Shown here piece after piece: positions 16,649 through 26,029 of a stretch of 64,000 nucleotides of DNA. Numbering within the stretch: the first letter of the stretch is position 1; each line of letters opens with the position of its first letter. The notes under the pieces were generated by a model. That model saw nothing but the letters and a program-made list of their open reading frames with translations, did no database searches and was not told the DNA's origin. The position numbers were made by a program, and so were the translations under genes. Origin of the DNA: Sphingomonadaceae bacterium (GTDB lineage Bacteria; Pseudomonadota; Alphaproteobacteria; Sphingomonadales; Sphingomonadaceae); NCBI GenBank assembly GCA_021300355.1, contig JAJTEF010000006.1, forward strand, positions 22,024 through 86,023. The letters run 5' to 3'.

Positions 16649-18385
16649 TTAGAACAAGGCCTTCAAATCGCGTTTCAGGATTTTGCCATTGGCGTTGCGC
16701 GGCAGGGTATCCTGCGTGAAGATGATCTTCACGGGCACTTTGAATTTTGCCAATCGTGCGCTGACATATTCGCGAAGTTCATCCTCGCTTGCGGTCATGC
16801 CGGGCGCCAGATGGACTACAGCCGCGGGTTCTTCGCCCAGTGTCTGGTGCGGAATGCCAATCAGTGCGGCATCGGTGACCGCGGGATGTTCATACAAGAT
16901 ATTCTCGACTTCCGACGAATAGATATTCTCGCCGCCGCGAATGATCATGTCTTTGGCGCGATCAACGATGAAGCAGAAGCCTTCATCATCGACGCGGGCA
17001 AGATCGCCTGTGCGCACCCAGCCATCGACAAACGTCTGTGCGGTGGCGTCCGGGCGGTTCCAATAGCCTTTGACGATTTGCGGGCCGCGTGCCCACAATT
17101 CACCGACTTCGCCAACAGGCAATTCAACCTGGCCATCCTCTGACATGATTTTCACGTCCGAGACTGCAACGGCCGGACCACAGCTGTCGGGACGATTCAG
17201 ATAATCTTCGGCAACATGCGAGGTGACCGTTGCCATGGTTTCGGTCATGCCCCAGCCATTGCCGGGGAATGCGCCGAATATTTCGTAGATCTTGCTGACG
17301 AGCTCTGGCGCGGATGGTGCACCGCCATAGCTTATCGCGTCGATTGAGCTGAGGTCATATTTCTCGCGGTCGGGGTGCTCGATTAACTGCCAAGCGATGA
17401 ACGGCACGCCGCCCGTGGCGTTGATCTTTTCGCGCTCAATAATCTCGAATGCCTTCACCGTATCCCATTTGTGGAGGAGTACGATCTTATGCCCTGCTTG
17501 AATCGTCGGAATCATCGACGCGGAACATGCGGTGACATGGAACATTGGAATGACAAGCAGGCTCGCCCTTATGCTGGGTTCGGGCAAAGGCTCACCCCGG
17601 CGCAGCATAGTCGCAGCGCCAGAATAGGCGCTGGAAAAGCCATTGGTCAGCAGGTTGCGGTGCGAACCCAAGGCGCCCTTTGGCTTTCCGGTCGTCCCGC
17701 TGGTGTAGAAAATGGTAGCCGCATCATCTGGCGCAATCGCGACATCAGGCAACGGTAGGTCAGCCAAATCGGCGTAATTTTTGGGGCTGCCAATGATGCT
17801 TTCGAGCGTGATGGCGGGCTCGGCCATTGCCGCTGTCCCCGCGCGTGCGACCATGACATGCGCGAGCGCCGGCATCTCTGCTTTATAGGGCGATATGCGG
17901 TCCCAACGTTCCGCGTCGCAGATCAGAACCGCTGCACCCGAATCGGCCAAACCAAAGGCAAGCTCTTCGCCCGTCCACCATGCATTTAACGGCACAACAA
18001 TCGCGCCCGTCACTGCGGCCGCAAAAAAGGCGACTGGCCATTCAGGCAGGTTGCGCATGGCAAGGGCAACGCGGTCGCCCTTTTTTACGCCGCGTGCTTG
18101 CAGCGCATGCGCGAGGGTCGCCACCGCGCGGTGCCAAGCTGCGTAAGCGACGCGTTCATCCTCATACACCACAAATTCGCGGTCGCCGAATGACGCATTG
18201 GCGTGCGCGGCCAGTACCGCGAGATTTGGCAGTGCGTTTTTCCAGACGCGCGTTGGCACACCTTCAATCTCGGCCGTTTCCATTTCGAACGGCATGCCAG
18301 GTGCACATAATGCATCCTTTACTTGATCTCGCGTCATGACGGGCCAACCCGCAGGTGGCGTCCACTTTTTACCGGCCTCGATCAT
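16649..18385 (-). CDS. acyl-CoA ligase (AMP-binding family)
   Basis: A 578-residue adenylate-forming enzyme. It has the P-loop TIFYTSGTTGKPKGA, the adenine-binding GNGWGMTETMATV, the hinge motif GWVRTGDLARVDDEGFCF and the C-terminal catalytic lysine in LPRNANGKILKRDL. It activates a carboxylic acid with ATP and loads it on CoA. The substrate may be a medium or branched fatty acid or an aromatic acid; the sequence does not decide. It is upstream of a thiolase on the same strand and divergent from an aldehyde dehydrogenase, suggesting an aldehyde to acid to acyl-CoA route. Confidence 0.9.
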   Translation of the reverse strand: MIEAGKKWTPPAGWPVMTRDQVKDALCAPGMPFEMETAEIEGVPTRVWKNALPNLAVLAAHANASFGDREFVVYEDERVAYAAWHRAVATLAHALQARGVKKGDRVALAMRNLPEWPVAFFAAAVTGAIVVPLNAWWTGEELAFGLADSGAAVLICDAERWDRISPYKAEMPALAHVMVARAGTAAMAEPAITLESIIGSPKNYADLADLPLPDVAIAPDDAATIFYTSGTTGKPKGALGSHRNLLTNGFSSAYSGAATMLRRGEPLPEPSIRASLLVIPMFHVTACSASMIPTIQAGHKIVLLHKWDTVKAFEIIEREKINATGGVPFIAWQLIEHPDREKYDLSSIDAISYGGAPSAPELVSKIYEIFGAFPGNGWGMTETMATVTSHVAEDYLNRPDSCGPAVAVSDVKIMSEDGQVELPVGEVGELWARGPQIVKGYWNRPDATAQTFVDGWVRTGDLARVDDEGFCFIVDRAKDMIIRGGENIYSSEVENILYEHPAVTDAALIGIPHQTLGEEPAAVVHLAPGMTASEDELREYVSARLAKFKVPVKIIFTQDTLPRNANGKILKRDLKALF

Positions 18386-18504
18386 GTTCTCTCCAATATA
18401 CGCGTCATGCTTTTTGCATGTTGAACATGTCGATACGCCAAAATGGTTTTCATTTGCAACGCTTCACGCTAGCAATTCATCAACGGGTTAAATGGAGAGA
18501 GAAA

Positions 18505-19926
18505 ATGACCGCAAATATGCAGACTGTGCTCGAAAAGCAGCGCGCAGCATTTACCGCAGCTATGCCAGAATCGATGTCGGTCCGCCGTGACCGTATCGAC
18601 CGCGCGATTGCGATGTTGATCGATCATGCGGAGGATTTCGCAAAGGCCGTTTCTGCTGATTTCGGGCATCGTAGCCGCGAACAAACGCTGCTGACCGACA
18701 TCATGCCTTCTGTGAGCGCGATGAAACATGCCAAGAAGCATTTTGAAAGCTGGGCAAAAGGTGAAAAGCGCAAGCCAACATTCCCACTTGGTCTGCTCGG
18801 TGCCAAGGCCGAAGTCGTTTACCAACCAAAGGGCGTTGTCGGCGTTGTTGCGCCATGGAACTTCCCCGTTGGTATGGTGATGGTCCCGATGGCAGGTATT
18901 CTCGCCGCCGGTAACCGCGCGATGATCAAGCCATCGGAATTCACCGAGCGCGTGTCGGCGTTGTTCGAAGAGCTCGTGCCAAAATATTTCGCTGAAGAGG
19001 AAATGGCCGTTTTCAATGGCGGCGCTGAAGTCGGCATGGCGTTTTCAAAGCTGGCATTCGACCATATGATATTCACCGGCGCGACGGGCGTGGGCAAGCA
19101 TATCATGCGCGCCGCAGCGGACAATCTCGTGCCCGTGACGCTTGAGCTTGGCGGCAAATCACCGACCATCATTGGCCGAAGCGCCGACACGAAAAAGGCG
19201 GGCGAGCGTATTGCCCTGGGCAAGATGATGAACGCGGGCCAAATCTGCCTCGCGCCCGATTATTTGATGGTGCCCGACGACCAAGAGCATGATGTCATCG
19301 CGGCGGTGAAGGCTGGCGCAATCGCGCAATATCCCACTTTGCTGCACAATGACGATTACACCTCGGTTGTGAATGGCCGAAATTATGAGCGGCTTCAGGG
19401 CTATCTGGACGATGCGCGTGAAAAGGGCGCTGAACTCATCGAAATCAACCCTGCGGACGAGGATTTTGTCGGATCAAACGGCAACAAGATGCCGCTGACG
19501 ATTGTCCGCAATGTCACCGATGACATGAAGGTGATGCAGGAAGAAATCTTCGGACCGATTCTGCCCGTCATGACTTATTCGTCGATGGATGAGGCGATTG
19601 ATTATGTGAATGCACATCATCGTCCGCTTGGCCTATATTATTTCGGAACGGACAAGGCGGAAGAAGAACGCGTCTTGTCGCGGACCGTCTCTGGCGGCGT
19701 AACGATCAACGACGTCGTCTTCCACAATGCGATGGAAGATCTGCCCTTTGGTGGAGTCGGGCCTTCGGGCATGGGCAATTATCACGGCGCAGACGGGTTC
19801 AAAACCTTCAGCCATATGCGTGCGGTCTATCGTCAGACCGGCGTCGATGTTGCTGGAATTGGCGGATTCAAGGCGCCTTATGGCAAAGCGACGCTGAAGA
19901 CACTCGCTAAGGAACTTAAGAAATAA
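18505..19926 (+). CDS. coniferyl-aldehyde-dehydrogenase-like aldehyde dehydrogenase
   Basis: A 473-residue NAD(P)-dependent aldehyde dehydrogenase. It has the cofactor-site PWNFPVGMVMVPMAGILAAG, the glutamate in LELGGKSP and the catalytic cysteine in NAGQICLAPDY. The short NAGQICLAPDY form and the overall length place it near the coniferyl aldehyde dehydrogenase (CalB) group, which oxidises aromatic or aliphatic aldehydes. The ATG at 18505 is chosen because GGAGAGAG lies just upstream; an earlier in-frame ATG would overlap the divergent ligase gene. A hairpin follows the stop codon. Confidence 0.9.
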   Translation: MTANMQTVLEKQRAAFTAAMPESMSVRRDRIDRAIAMLIDHAEDFAKAVSADFGHRSREQTLLTDIMPSVSAMKHAKKHFESWAKGEKRKPTFPLGLLGAKAEVVYQPKGVVGVVAPWNFPVGMVMVPMAGILAAGNRAMIKPSEFTERVSALFEELVPKYFAEEEMAVFNGGAEVGMAFSKLAFDHMIFTGATGVGKHIMRAAADNLVPVTLELGGKSPTIIGRSADTKKAGERIALGKMMNAGQICLAPDYLMVPDDQEHDVIAAVKAGAIAQYPTLLHNDDYTSVVNGRNYERLQGYLDDAREKGAELIEINPADEDFVGSNGNKMPLTIVRNVTDDMKVMQEEIFGPILPVMTYSSMDEAIDYVNAHHRPLGLYYFGTDKAEEERVLSRTVSGGVTINDVVFHNAMEDLPFGGVGPSGMGNYHGADGFKTFSHMRAVYRQTGVDVAGIGGFKAPYGKATLKTLAKELKK

Positions 19927-19944
19927 GGATGCGCTTGCATCGGG

Positions 19945-19972
19945 GCGGAGGCTCGGTTAGAGGAGCCTCCGC
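19945..19972 (+). terminator. terminator-like hairpin after the aldehyde dehydrogenase
   Basis: A perfect 10-bp stem, GCGGAGGCTC with GAGCCTCCGC, loop of 8 bases, 18 bp after the stop. There is no T run after it, so termination may be weak or Rho-assisted. Confidence 0.5.
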
Positions 19973-20000
19973 TTCAACGGGTTCGCCCTGACGAAGATGT

Positions 20001-20084
20001 GCCCCAGTGGTGGAATGGTAGACGCGCTGGATTCAAAATCCTGTTCCGAAAGGAGTGCCCGTTCGAGTCGGGCCTGGGGCACCA
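20001..20084 (+). tRNA. tRNA-Leu (anticodon CAA)
   Basis: An 84-base tRNA with CCA encoded. The acceptor GCCCCAG pairs with CTGGGGC, the T arm is GCCCG-TTCGAGT-CGGGC, and there is a long variable arm (TTCC-GAAA-GGAG) as expected for leucine. The anticodon loop TTCAAAA (20032-20038) gives CAA, reading UUG. The anticodon stem (20027-20031 with 20039-20043) has a U-U opposition at 20028/20042. Confidence 0.95.
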
Positions 20085-20146
20085 CCATATTTTCTCAGAC
20101 AGCTTGAAATCCGTTGGTCCGCAGTGCGATGCGGTATCGCTGTCAA

Positions 20147-20869
20147 TCAGAATCTGATCATGATCCGCCGCGCAAGTGCGGGCGATATCGAATACACAAG
20201 CCGAAGCAGCTTCACCATGCCGACATTCGCCTCAGGCGCGTTTGTCGCAATGGCATCAACGATTTCTGCGGCACATTCCTTTGCCGACATCTTTTTGCCA
20301 TTCACGCGGCCGCGCGTCATTGCGGTGTCGACGACCGGCGGCAATGCTTCAATGACATGAACCTTGGTATCACGCAGATTGTGCCGCAGTGATTGGGTAA
20401 AGCTTCTGAGGCCCGCTTTGGTCGCGCAATAGACTGGACCGCCCGCGCGCGGGGCAATGGCGAGGCCTGAGGTGACATTCACAATCGACGCCTCGGGCCG
20501 CTGAAGCAAGCCGGGTAACAAGTGCCCAATCAGGTGCAACGGCGCGTTGAGGTTCAGGAAGATCGCCTGATCAGTGAGCGCCAGATCAAGCGGCTCGCCG
20601 GGACCGAAATTACCGCTCATTCCTGCATTGTTGATCAGGATGTCCAATTCGCGCCCTGCGAGCGCGGCAGCAAGCTTCGCGCAGCCCGCAGCATTGGAAA
20701 GGTCTGCCTTTATCGCCTCCAATCCCTCTTGCCGTGCAGAGGCAAGCACGTCGTCGCGGCGACCGCAGACGATGACGTTGGCGCCTTTCGCCATCATTTG
20801 GCGTGCTATTTCCAAACCGATGCCGTCGGTCCCACCCGTAACCAATGCAGTTTTGCCCTTAAGTTCCAT
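20147..20869 (-). CDS. short-chain dehydrogenase/reductase, DltE-like
   Basis: A 240-residue Rossmann-fold oxidoreductase. It shows the glycine motif TGGTDGIG (about 12-19), the NNAG motif (about 80), and the catalytic YCATKAG tyrosine-lysine pair after the serine in NVTSGLA. The C-terminus with AKECAAEIVDAI resembles the DltE/SDR group. The substrate is unknown. It lies 45 bp after the quinone oxidoreductase gene in the same orientation, so both are likely one transcript, perhaps handling reactive carbonyls or quinones; this is inference. Confidence 0.85.
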   Translation of the reverse strand: MELKGKTALVTGGTDGIGLEIARQMMAKGANVIVCGRRDDVLASARQEGLEAIKADLSNAAGCAKLAAALAGRELDILINNAGMSGNFGPGEPLDLALTDQAIFLNLNAPLHLIGHLLPGLLQRPEASIVNVTSGLAIAPRAGGPVYCATKAGLRSFTQSLRHNLRDTKVHVIEALPPVVDTAMTRGRVNGKKMSAKECAAEIVDAIATNAPEANVGMVKLLRLVYSISPALARRIMIRF

Positions 20870-20914
20870 AAATCCCCCCTCAATATTGTCCGAAATTAAC
20901 CTTGCCCTGCATTG

Positions 20915-21889
20915 TCAGGGAATCAGTATCGAAGAACCAACTGTTTTGCCTCCTTCAAGATCGCGATGTGCCTGTGCGGCGTCTTCCAACGCGTAGCGAT
21001 GGCCGATCGTGATATCGATGATGCCTTGGCGGAACATGTCGAACACATATTCTGCGCCCGCTGCCCGCTCTGCTGCATTGTAATAATAATCGAACAGGGT
21101 TGGGCGCGAGACGTAGAGCGAACCTTTTTGTGCCAAAGTGCCAAGGTTGACACCCGTCACCGGACCGCTGGCATTGCCATAGCTGACGATCAGGCCGCGC
21201 CGCGCGGTTGCGTTCAACGATGTTTCCCATGTGTCGCGGCCGACACCATCGAAGGTCACTTCAACGCCTTTGCCGCCCGTCAGTTCGCGGACCTGCGCTG
21301 CGACATCTTCTTTGCCATATAGAATGACATGGTCGGCCCCCGCTGCGCGTGCCAGCGCCGCCTTTTCATCCGTGCTGACTGTCCCAATGACGCGGGCACC
21401 AACATGCTTCAGCCATTGCACAAGCAACAATCCGACGCCGCCTGCCGCCGCGTGCAACAATATGTCCCATTTGGGCTGAACCTTGGCACAGCGCTCGACA
21501 AGAAACTCGGTGGTGCAGCCCTTGAGCAAGCCCGCGGCCGCAATTTCGTCGCTGATGTCGTCTGGTATTAAAAACAGGCCATGCGCGGCAATATTGCGCG
21601 CGGTCGCATAGGCACCGATGCTCGGGCCAAAAGTCGCAACCCGGTCGCCCACGCGCCAGTCGGTAACGCCGTCTCCCACGGCCTCAATGATGCCCGCTGC
21701 CTCCATACCAAGGCCAGAGGGCAACGCCATCGGATACAGGCCGCCACGATGATAGGTGTCAATGAAGTTCAGGCCCACGGCCAGATTGCGCATGCGGACT
21801 TCACCGGGACCGGGCGCTGCCAGTTCAACGTCCGTCCACGCAATAACGTCCGGCCCACCGGTTTGCTGAATTTGTGCTGCTCTTTCCAT
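20915..21889 (-). CDS. qor: NADPH:quinone oxidoreductase
   Basis: A 324-residue zinc-free medium-chain dehydrogenase/reductase. It has the GLNFIDTYHRGGLYP segment typical of quinone oxidoreductase (Qor, zeta-crystallin), the NADPH-binding AAAGGVGLLLVQWLKHVGA and the VTFDGVGRDTWE motif. It reduces quinones by one electron with NADPH. The ATG at 21889 is chosen because AGGAG lies 9 bases upstream; a longer frame starts eight codons earlier. It heads a likely two-gene unit with the SDR. Confidence 0.92.
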   Translation of the reverse strand: MERAAQIQQTGGPDVIAWTDVELAAPGPGEVRMRNLAVGLNFIDTYHRGGLYPMALPSGLGMEAAGIIEAVGDGVTDWRVGDRVATFGPSIGAYATARNIAAHGLFLIPDDISDEIAAAGLLKGCTTEFLVERCAKVQPKWDILLHAAAGGVGLLLVQWLKHVGARVIGTVSTDEKAALARAAGADHVILYGKEDVAAQVRELTGGKGVEVTFDGVGRDTWETSLNATARRGLIVSYGNASGPVTGVNLGTLAQKGSLYVSRPTLFDYYYNAAERAAGAEYVFDMFRQGIIDITIGHRYALEDAAQAHRDLEGGKTVGSSILIP

Positions 21890-22072
21890 CGGGAGAACTC
21901 CTGTTTGTTGCATGCATCCTAACAGAGCCAGTGGCAGGCCGCCAACCTGCGCTGCGGAATATGGTTAAAAAGACGTCAATAACTGTCGCAGATCGGGACA
22001 GTCGAATTTGGGTCCCTCTTTAACCATCTTTTGGCATGGCTATTATGCCTAACAAAACGTTAACGTCTGATC

Positions 22073-22264
22073 ATGATGAAAAGAAGATTAGTCGGTCACA
22101 ACGAAGCTGCCCGCCACCCCCTTCGGCAGATGCTTCCCCCACCACAGATGACGCACGCCGTCATCGCGCCACGCCCCACATCGTGGTGGCGCAGTGAGGA
22201 TACGCATTTGTTTATGCTCAGCTTCAGTGCGTTTTTTGTCGCAATAAGCAGCTATATTGACTGA
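22073..22264 (+). CDS. small membrane-anchored protein, unknown
   Basis: A 63-residue frame whose first half is basic and proline-containing (RQMLPPPQMTHAV), followed by WWRSEDTHLF and a C-terminal hydrophobic stretch LMLSFSAFFVAISSYI that could anchor it in the membrane. It ends four bases before the convergent MFS gene. No ribosome-binding site is clear. The composition suggests a real small protein rather than noise, but the case is weak. The rest of the 378-bp gap 21890-22267 shows nothing else. Confidence 0.45.
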   Translation: MMKRRLVGHNEAARHPLRQMLPPPQMTHAVIAPRPTSWWRSEDTHLFMLSFSAFFVAISSYID

Positions 22265-22267
22265 GTT

Positions 22268-23563
22268 TTATACGGCGACGGGGTCGCACGCCTTGTGCAG
22301 CTTCCACGAAATCCATGCCGAAACAAGGCAGGCCGCCGCAATCATGAACAGTGTGTCGGGAATGCTGACGCCTGCGCTGACGAGAAGGCTGTAAATCACA
22401 GCACCAATGACCATCGCGCCGGAATTCACGATGTTATTGGCGGCAATGGTGCGGGCGGTTTGCGACTTTGCAACCGTCGTTGTCAGAAACGCGTAGAGCG
22501 GGACGACAAACATGCCCCCCGCGATGGAAATACCCAGAAGATCGACAATCATACGCTCGCCATAGCCTAGCGTCAGAAACTGCCACCAATCTATCAGCTC
22601 TGGCCCGGTGGGTTGCCAGTGGCTGACCGTCCACCAAAGATCCAGGACGAACAGACCCATTATGATGACTGAAATCGGCGCATATTTTGCCGACACTGTG
22701 CCATTCAGCATGCGGTTGACGGCGACTGAGCCAATGGCGATGCCGATGGAGAAAAACGCGGTAAACAAGGTCGCGACAGTGTTGTCGCCGCCGATTGCGT
22801 TTTTGACCATGGGCGGGAAAATTGACCCAAGGACAGCGCCAACGCCCCAGAAAAAGCTGATTGCCATGATCGCCAAAAATAGGCGGGGTATGTGCATGGT
22901 GTCGCGCACCAGTCGCCAGCTGCTGCGAAAGATGTTCCAGTCCATTTTGGCGGTTGGAGCATCGCTTTCGGGCGGTGCAAGCGGAACAGATTGCGCGGTC
23001 ACGCGCCCGATGATCGCAACGATGATAATCCCTACGCCGGCAATCTTTCCGGGAATGATGCCGCCCGCAATCGTCCCGCCCAAGATGGCGAGATAGGTGC
23101 CGGCTTCGACAAGGCCAGTTCCGCCCAAAACCTCGTCTTCTTTAAGATGCTGGGGCAAAATCGCATATTTAATTGGGCCAAAGAAGGTGGAATGCACGCC
23201 CATTGCGAACAATGCGACGAGCATCATCGGTATGTTGTGCAGGTAGATACCCGCTGCACCGAAGATCATGATAAAAATCTCGGCTGTCTTTACCATGCGA
23301 ATGACGCGCGTCTTTTCGATGGTATCGGCCAGTTGTCCCGCAAGCGCGGAAAACAGGAAAAAGGGTAAGATGAACAGCGCGCCGGCGATGGCGTTAAAAT
23401 TCGCTTCCTGGGTCGGGTCCGAATAGATCTCGTACGTCACCAAAATGACCATGGCCATCTTGTAAAAATTGTCGTTGAAGGCATTCAGGAACTGGGTGAT
23501 GAAAAGCGGCAAAAATCTGCGCTTATTCAACAGGGACATTGTCGTAGCCATTGGTTTTTGCAC
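22268..23563 (-). CDS. MFS transporter, LplT-like
   Basis: A 431-residue polytopic protein with about twelve helices. The N-terminal FLPLFITQFLNAFNDNFYK and the FGPIKYAILPQHL segment are typical of the lysophospholipid transporter LplT and of the membrane half of the Aas-type fusion proteins. It may flip lysophospholipids across the inner membrane for repair, but no acyltransferase domain or neighbour is present. The start could be the GTG at 23563 or the in-frame ATG codons four and eight codons later. It is divergent from the phospholipid gene pgsA, in keeping with a membrane-lipid role. Confidence 0.82.
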   Translation of the reverse strand: MQKPMATTMSLLNKRRFLPLFITQFLNAFNDNFYKMAMVILVTYEIYSDPTQEANFNAIAGALFILPFFLFSALAGQLADTIEKTRVIRMVKTAEIFIMIFGAAGIYLHNIPMMLVALFAMGVHSTFFGPIKYAILPQHLKEDEVLGGTGLVEAGTYLAILGGTIAGGIIPGKIAGVGIIIVAIIGRVTAQSVPLAPPESDAPTAKMDWNIFRSSWRLVRDTMHIPRLFLAIMAISFFWGVGAVLGSIFPPMVKNAIGGDNTVATLFTAFFSIGIAIGSVAVNRMLNGTVSAKYAPISVIIMGLFVLDLWWTVSHWQPTGPELIDWWQFLTLGYGERMIVDLLGISIAGGMFVVPLYAFLTTTVAKSQTARTIAANNIVNSGAMVIGAVIYSLLVSAGVSIPDTLFMIAAACLVSAWISWKLHKACDPVAV

Positions 23564-23680
23564 TTCCCATGCGGACGGTATCGGAGCATTAGCGGCCCAG
23601 CCCTATCATGGCAAAGTGCATTTCATGTGACGGTGAAATAGCCGCGTGATTTTGCTGGCACATCGCGCTATTGCTATAGG

Positions 23681-24253
23681 ATGCTTAGCTTACCCAACCT
23701 CCTAACCTTGTCGCGCATTCTTGCTGTACCCATCCTCGTCTTTTTGCTGTGGCCTGGCGCCAAGCAGATAGGCATTCAACCGGTGCCACTGGATTACGGC
23801 TTTGCATTCATATTGTACTGCCTGATGGGGATTACCGATTATTTCGATGGTTATCTTGCGCGGGCGCAGGGGACAGTATCGAAATTGGGCGTTTTCCTTG
23901 ATCCCATCGCCGATAAGATCATGGTCGCCGCTGTCATTTTGATGCTGGTGTTCACGCGTGATGTCGACGGTTGGCATGTCATTGCTGCCCTCATCATTTT
24001 ACTGCGTGAAATGATCGTATCGGGCCTGCGCGAATTTTTGGCTGGCCTGCAGATTTCCGTGCCTGTTTCGAAACTCGCCAAATGGAAGACGACGTTTCAG
24101 CTTGTTTCGCTCGGCGGCATCATTTTGGCGGGCGCCTTGCCGGACTGGATGTTGCTGAAGCAAGCCGCACTAGCGCTGCTGTGGATCGCCGCGGTGCTGA
24201 CCATGATTACCGGCTGGGATTATCTACGCGTCGGCATAAAGCATATGGATTGA
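23681..24253 (+). CDS. pgsA: CDP-diacylglycerol-glycerol-3-phosphate 3-phosphatidyltransferase
   Basis: A 190-residue inner-membrane enzyme making phosphatidylglycerol phosphate from CDP-diacylglycerol. The CDP-alcohol phosphotransferase motif DGYLARAQGTVSKLGVFLD with PIADK is complete (four aspartates). The N-terminus SLPNLLTLSRI is typical of PgsA, and about five hydrophobic helices are visible. It is followed four bases later by moaD, so translation of pgsA-moaD-moaE is probably coupled. Confidence 0.95.
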   Translation: MLSLPNLLTLSRILAVPILVFLLWPGAKQIGIQPVPLDYGFAFILYCLMGITDYFDGYLARAQGTVSKLGVFLDPIADKIMVAAVILMLVFTRDVDGWHVIAALIILLREMIVSGLREFLAGLQISVPVSKLAKWKTTFQLVSLGGIILAGALPDWMLLKQAALALLWIAAVLTMITGWDYLRVGIKHMD

Positions 24254-24257
24254 CCAG

Positions 24258-24509
24258 ATGAGGCTGGTGTATTTCGCGGCGGTTCGCGAGGCCATTGGTG
24301 TGGCCTCCGAAACATGTGATCTGCCGGCACATGTGCGCAATATTCATGACGCCATTCACTGGCTGGCCAGTCAGTCACCGGGGCACGCACTGGCCTTTCA
24401 AGACAAAGCGCGGCTTCGTTTCGCTTTGGACCAAGCTATGGTGCCGTTGGATGCCGCACTTGGCGATGCACATGAGCTTGCAATTTTCCCGCCAGTGACC
24501 GGCGGATGA
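24258..24509 (+). CDS. moaD: molybdopterin synthase sulfur carrier subunit
   Basis: An 83-residue ubiquitin-fold protein starting MRLVYFAAVREAIG and ending in the required double glycine (FPPVTGG), which is thiocarboxylated and donates sulfur to precursor Z. It overlaps moaE by four bases (ATGA) and lies 4 bp after pgsA. Together with MoaE it forms molybdopterin synthase for the molybdenum cofactor. Confidence 0.93.
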   Translation: MRLVYFAAVREAIGVASETCDLPAHVRNIHDAIHWLASQSPGHALAFQDKARLRFALDQAMVPLDAALGDAHELAIFPPVTGG

Positions 24510-24946
24510 AACGCGTCCTTATCAGCGGCGAGCCGATCAGCGAGGAGGTTGCACTGTCGGGCCTGAGTGATTTGGGGGGCGGTGCTGTGTCCAGTTTTAC
24601 GGGCATATCGCGGGACGATGGCGGTGTGACCGCGATTGAGCTTGAGCATTATCCCGGCATGACGGAATCAAGCCTGCTGCGGTTAATCGATGAAGCCTTT
24701 GCCCGCTGGGCATTGCTTGGCGCCGCCATTGTGCACCGGATTGGGCGCGTTGCGGTTGGCGAACCCGTGGTCGTTGTCGGCGCAGCGTCGCGGCACAGGG
24801 CAGACGCGCTTGAGGCCACGGCGTTTCTCATTGACCGCCTGAAAACCGACGCGCCATTTTGGAAGAAAGAGCATTATGCAGACGGAATGTCCGTCTGGGT
24901 TGATGCCAAATCCAGCGACGACGACCGGTCTTCACGCTGGTCCTAA
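24506..24946 (+). CDS. moaE: molybdopterin synthase catalytic subunit
   Basis: A 146-residue MoaE. Conserved features include GAVSSFTGISRD, the LEHYPGMTE segment, HRIGRVAVGEPVVVVGAASRHR and the active-site lysines in APFWKKEHYADG. It binds precursor Z and accepts sulfur from MoaD to make molybdopterin. No other molybdenum cofactor genes lie nearby, so the moaDE pair is separated from the rest of the pathway. Confidence 0.94.
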   Translation: MKRVLISGEPISEEVALSGLSDLGGGAVSSFTGISRDDGGVTAIELEHYPGMTESSLLRLIDEAFARWALLGAAIVHRIGRVAVGEPVVVVGAASRHRADALEATAFLIDRLKTDAPFWKKEHYADGMSVWVDAKSSDDDRSSRWS

Positions 24947-24969
24947 CTGTTCCGGGCGCGGTTCAGCGC

Positions 24970-25875
24970 TTAGGTTATGTGCAATTCCCGCAGGGACTCC
25001 GCAAGCAATTCGAATTCCTCACGGCGCGGGCTGTTGGTTCGCCAAATCAGCGCAATTTCCCGGCTCGCATGCTCCGCATTCAATGGCCGCGCCTGAACGT
25101 CTGTTCCGTTCAATAGGCCAGCCGCGACGGCCATCTCGGGAATGATGGTTAGGCCCAAGCCATTGTCCACCATCTGTACAAGCGTGTGCAGCGATGTCCC
25201 CAGCATCATGGCCGTGGCGCGCAGTTCCGGCCTGTTACAGGCAGCCAGTGCGTGGTCCTTCAAGCAATGGCCATCGACCAATAACAAAAGCCTGTTTTCA
25301 TCAATCAGCTCAGGCTCAATGCTTTCGGGCGGGTCGCGCGGGTCATCCAATGGAAAGGCCACATATAATGCGTCGTTAAACAGATGCGCTTTTTCGACAT
25401 CGCCCGCCGGAAAAGGAAGCGCCAGCAGGACACAGTCGACCTGACCATGATGCAATGCTTCGACCGCAGCCGCGCTGGCTTCCTCCCGCAGGTATAGCTT
25501 TAAATCGGGGTACTTTTTTCGCAATGCCGGTAACAACTTCGGCAACAGGAAAGGCGCAATCGTGGGGATGACGCTCATGCGCAAATCATCGGCAAGTGGC
25601 TTGCCCGCGGAACGCGCCATTTCGGCGAGCTCTTCCGCCTCACGTAAAATGCGGTGCGCCTTGGTCACCATCTTGTTGCCCAGCGGCGTAAAGCGGACGA
25701 CGCGGCGCGTGCGCTCCACAAGCATCAGGCCAAGCAGCGACTCCAGCTCGCGTATCCCAGCGGACAGCGTAGACTGCGTGACAAAGCACGACACCGCAGC
25801 TTTACCGAAATGGCCATGCTCCTGAAGCGCGACCAGATATTGCAGCTGTTTCAATGTTGGAAGATAGGTGCTCAT
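24970..25875 (-). CDS. oxyR: OxyR hydrogen-peroxide-sensing LysR regulator
   Basis: A 301-residue LysR-type activator with an N-terminal winged helix (LPTLKQLQYLVALQEHGHFG). The two redox cysteines appear as DGHCLKDHALAAC, the same spacing as C199 and C208 of E. coli OxyR, so it is expected to form a disulfide with peroxide and induce catalase or peroxidase genes. The ATG at 25875 follows GAGG and is preferred to an in-frame start ten codons upstream. No catalase gene is adjacent; the divergent neighbour is cysE, linking to thiol supply. Confidence 0.93.
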   Translation of the reverse strand: MSTYLPTLKQLQYLVALQEHGHFGKAAVSCFVTQSTLSAGIRELESLLGLMLVERTRRVVRFTPLGNKMVTKAHRILREAEELAEMARSAGKPLADDLRMSVIPTIAPFLLPKLLPALRKKYPDLKLYLREEASAAAVEALHHGQVDCVLLALPFPAGDVEKAHLFNDALYVAFPLDDPRDPPESIEPELIDENRLLLLVDGHCLKDHALAACNRPELRATAMMLGTSLHTLVQMVDNGLGLTIIPEMAVAAGLLNGTDVQARPLNAEHASREIALIWRTNSPRREEFELLAESLRELHIT

Positions 25876-25908
25876 AAATCGACCTCGTTTATTATTCTGG
25901 GCCACATA

Positions 25909-25923
25909 ATCGTTTTTAACGAT
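25909..25923. promoter_or_regulatory. LysR-type T-N11-A palindrome between oxyR and cysE
   Basis: ATCGTT and AACGAT flank TTT in the divergent region, about 35 bp upstream of the oxyR ATG. It contains the T-N11-A core of LysR-type sites and is the natural place for OxyR autoregulation, possibly also touching cysE. Confidence 0.5.
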
Positions 25924-26029
25924 GATTCTAGCAATATTTAGCGAAAAGGTTCATAGATTGCTGGAAATGCCCGTTTGAAAGTCTTAGCTTAAATGCTCAA
26001 CGGTCCCACTAGGGACGGCAGGGTCATCT

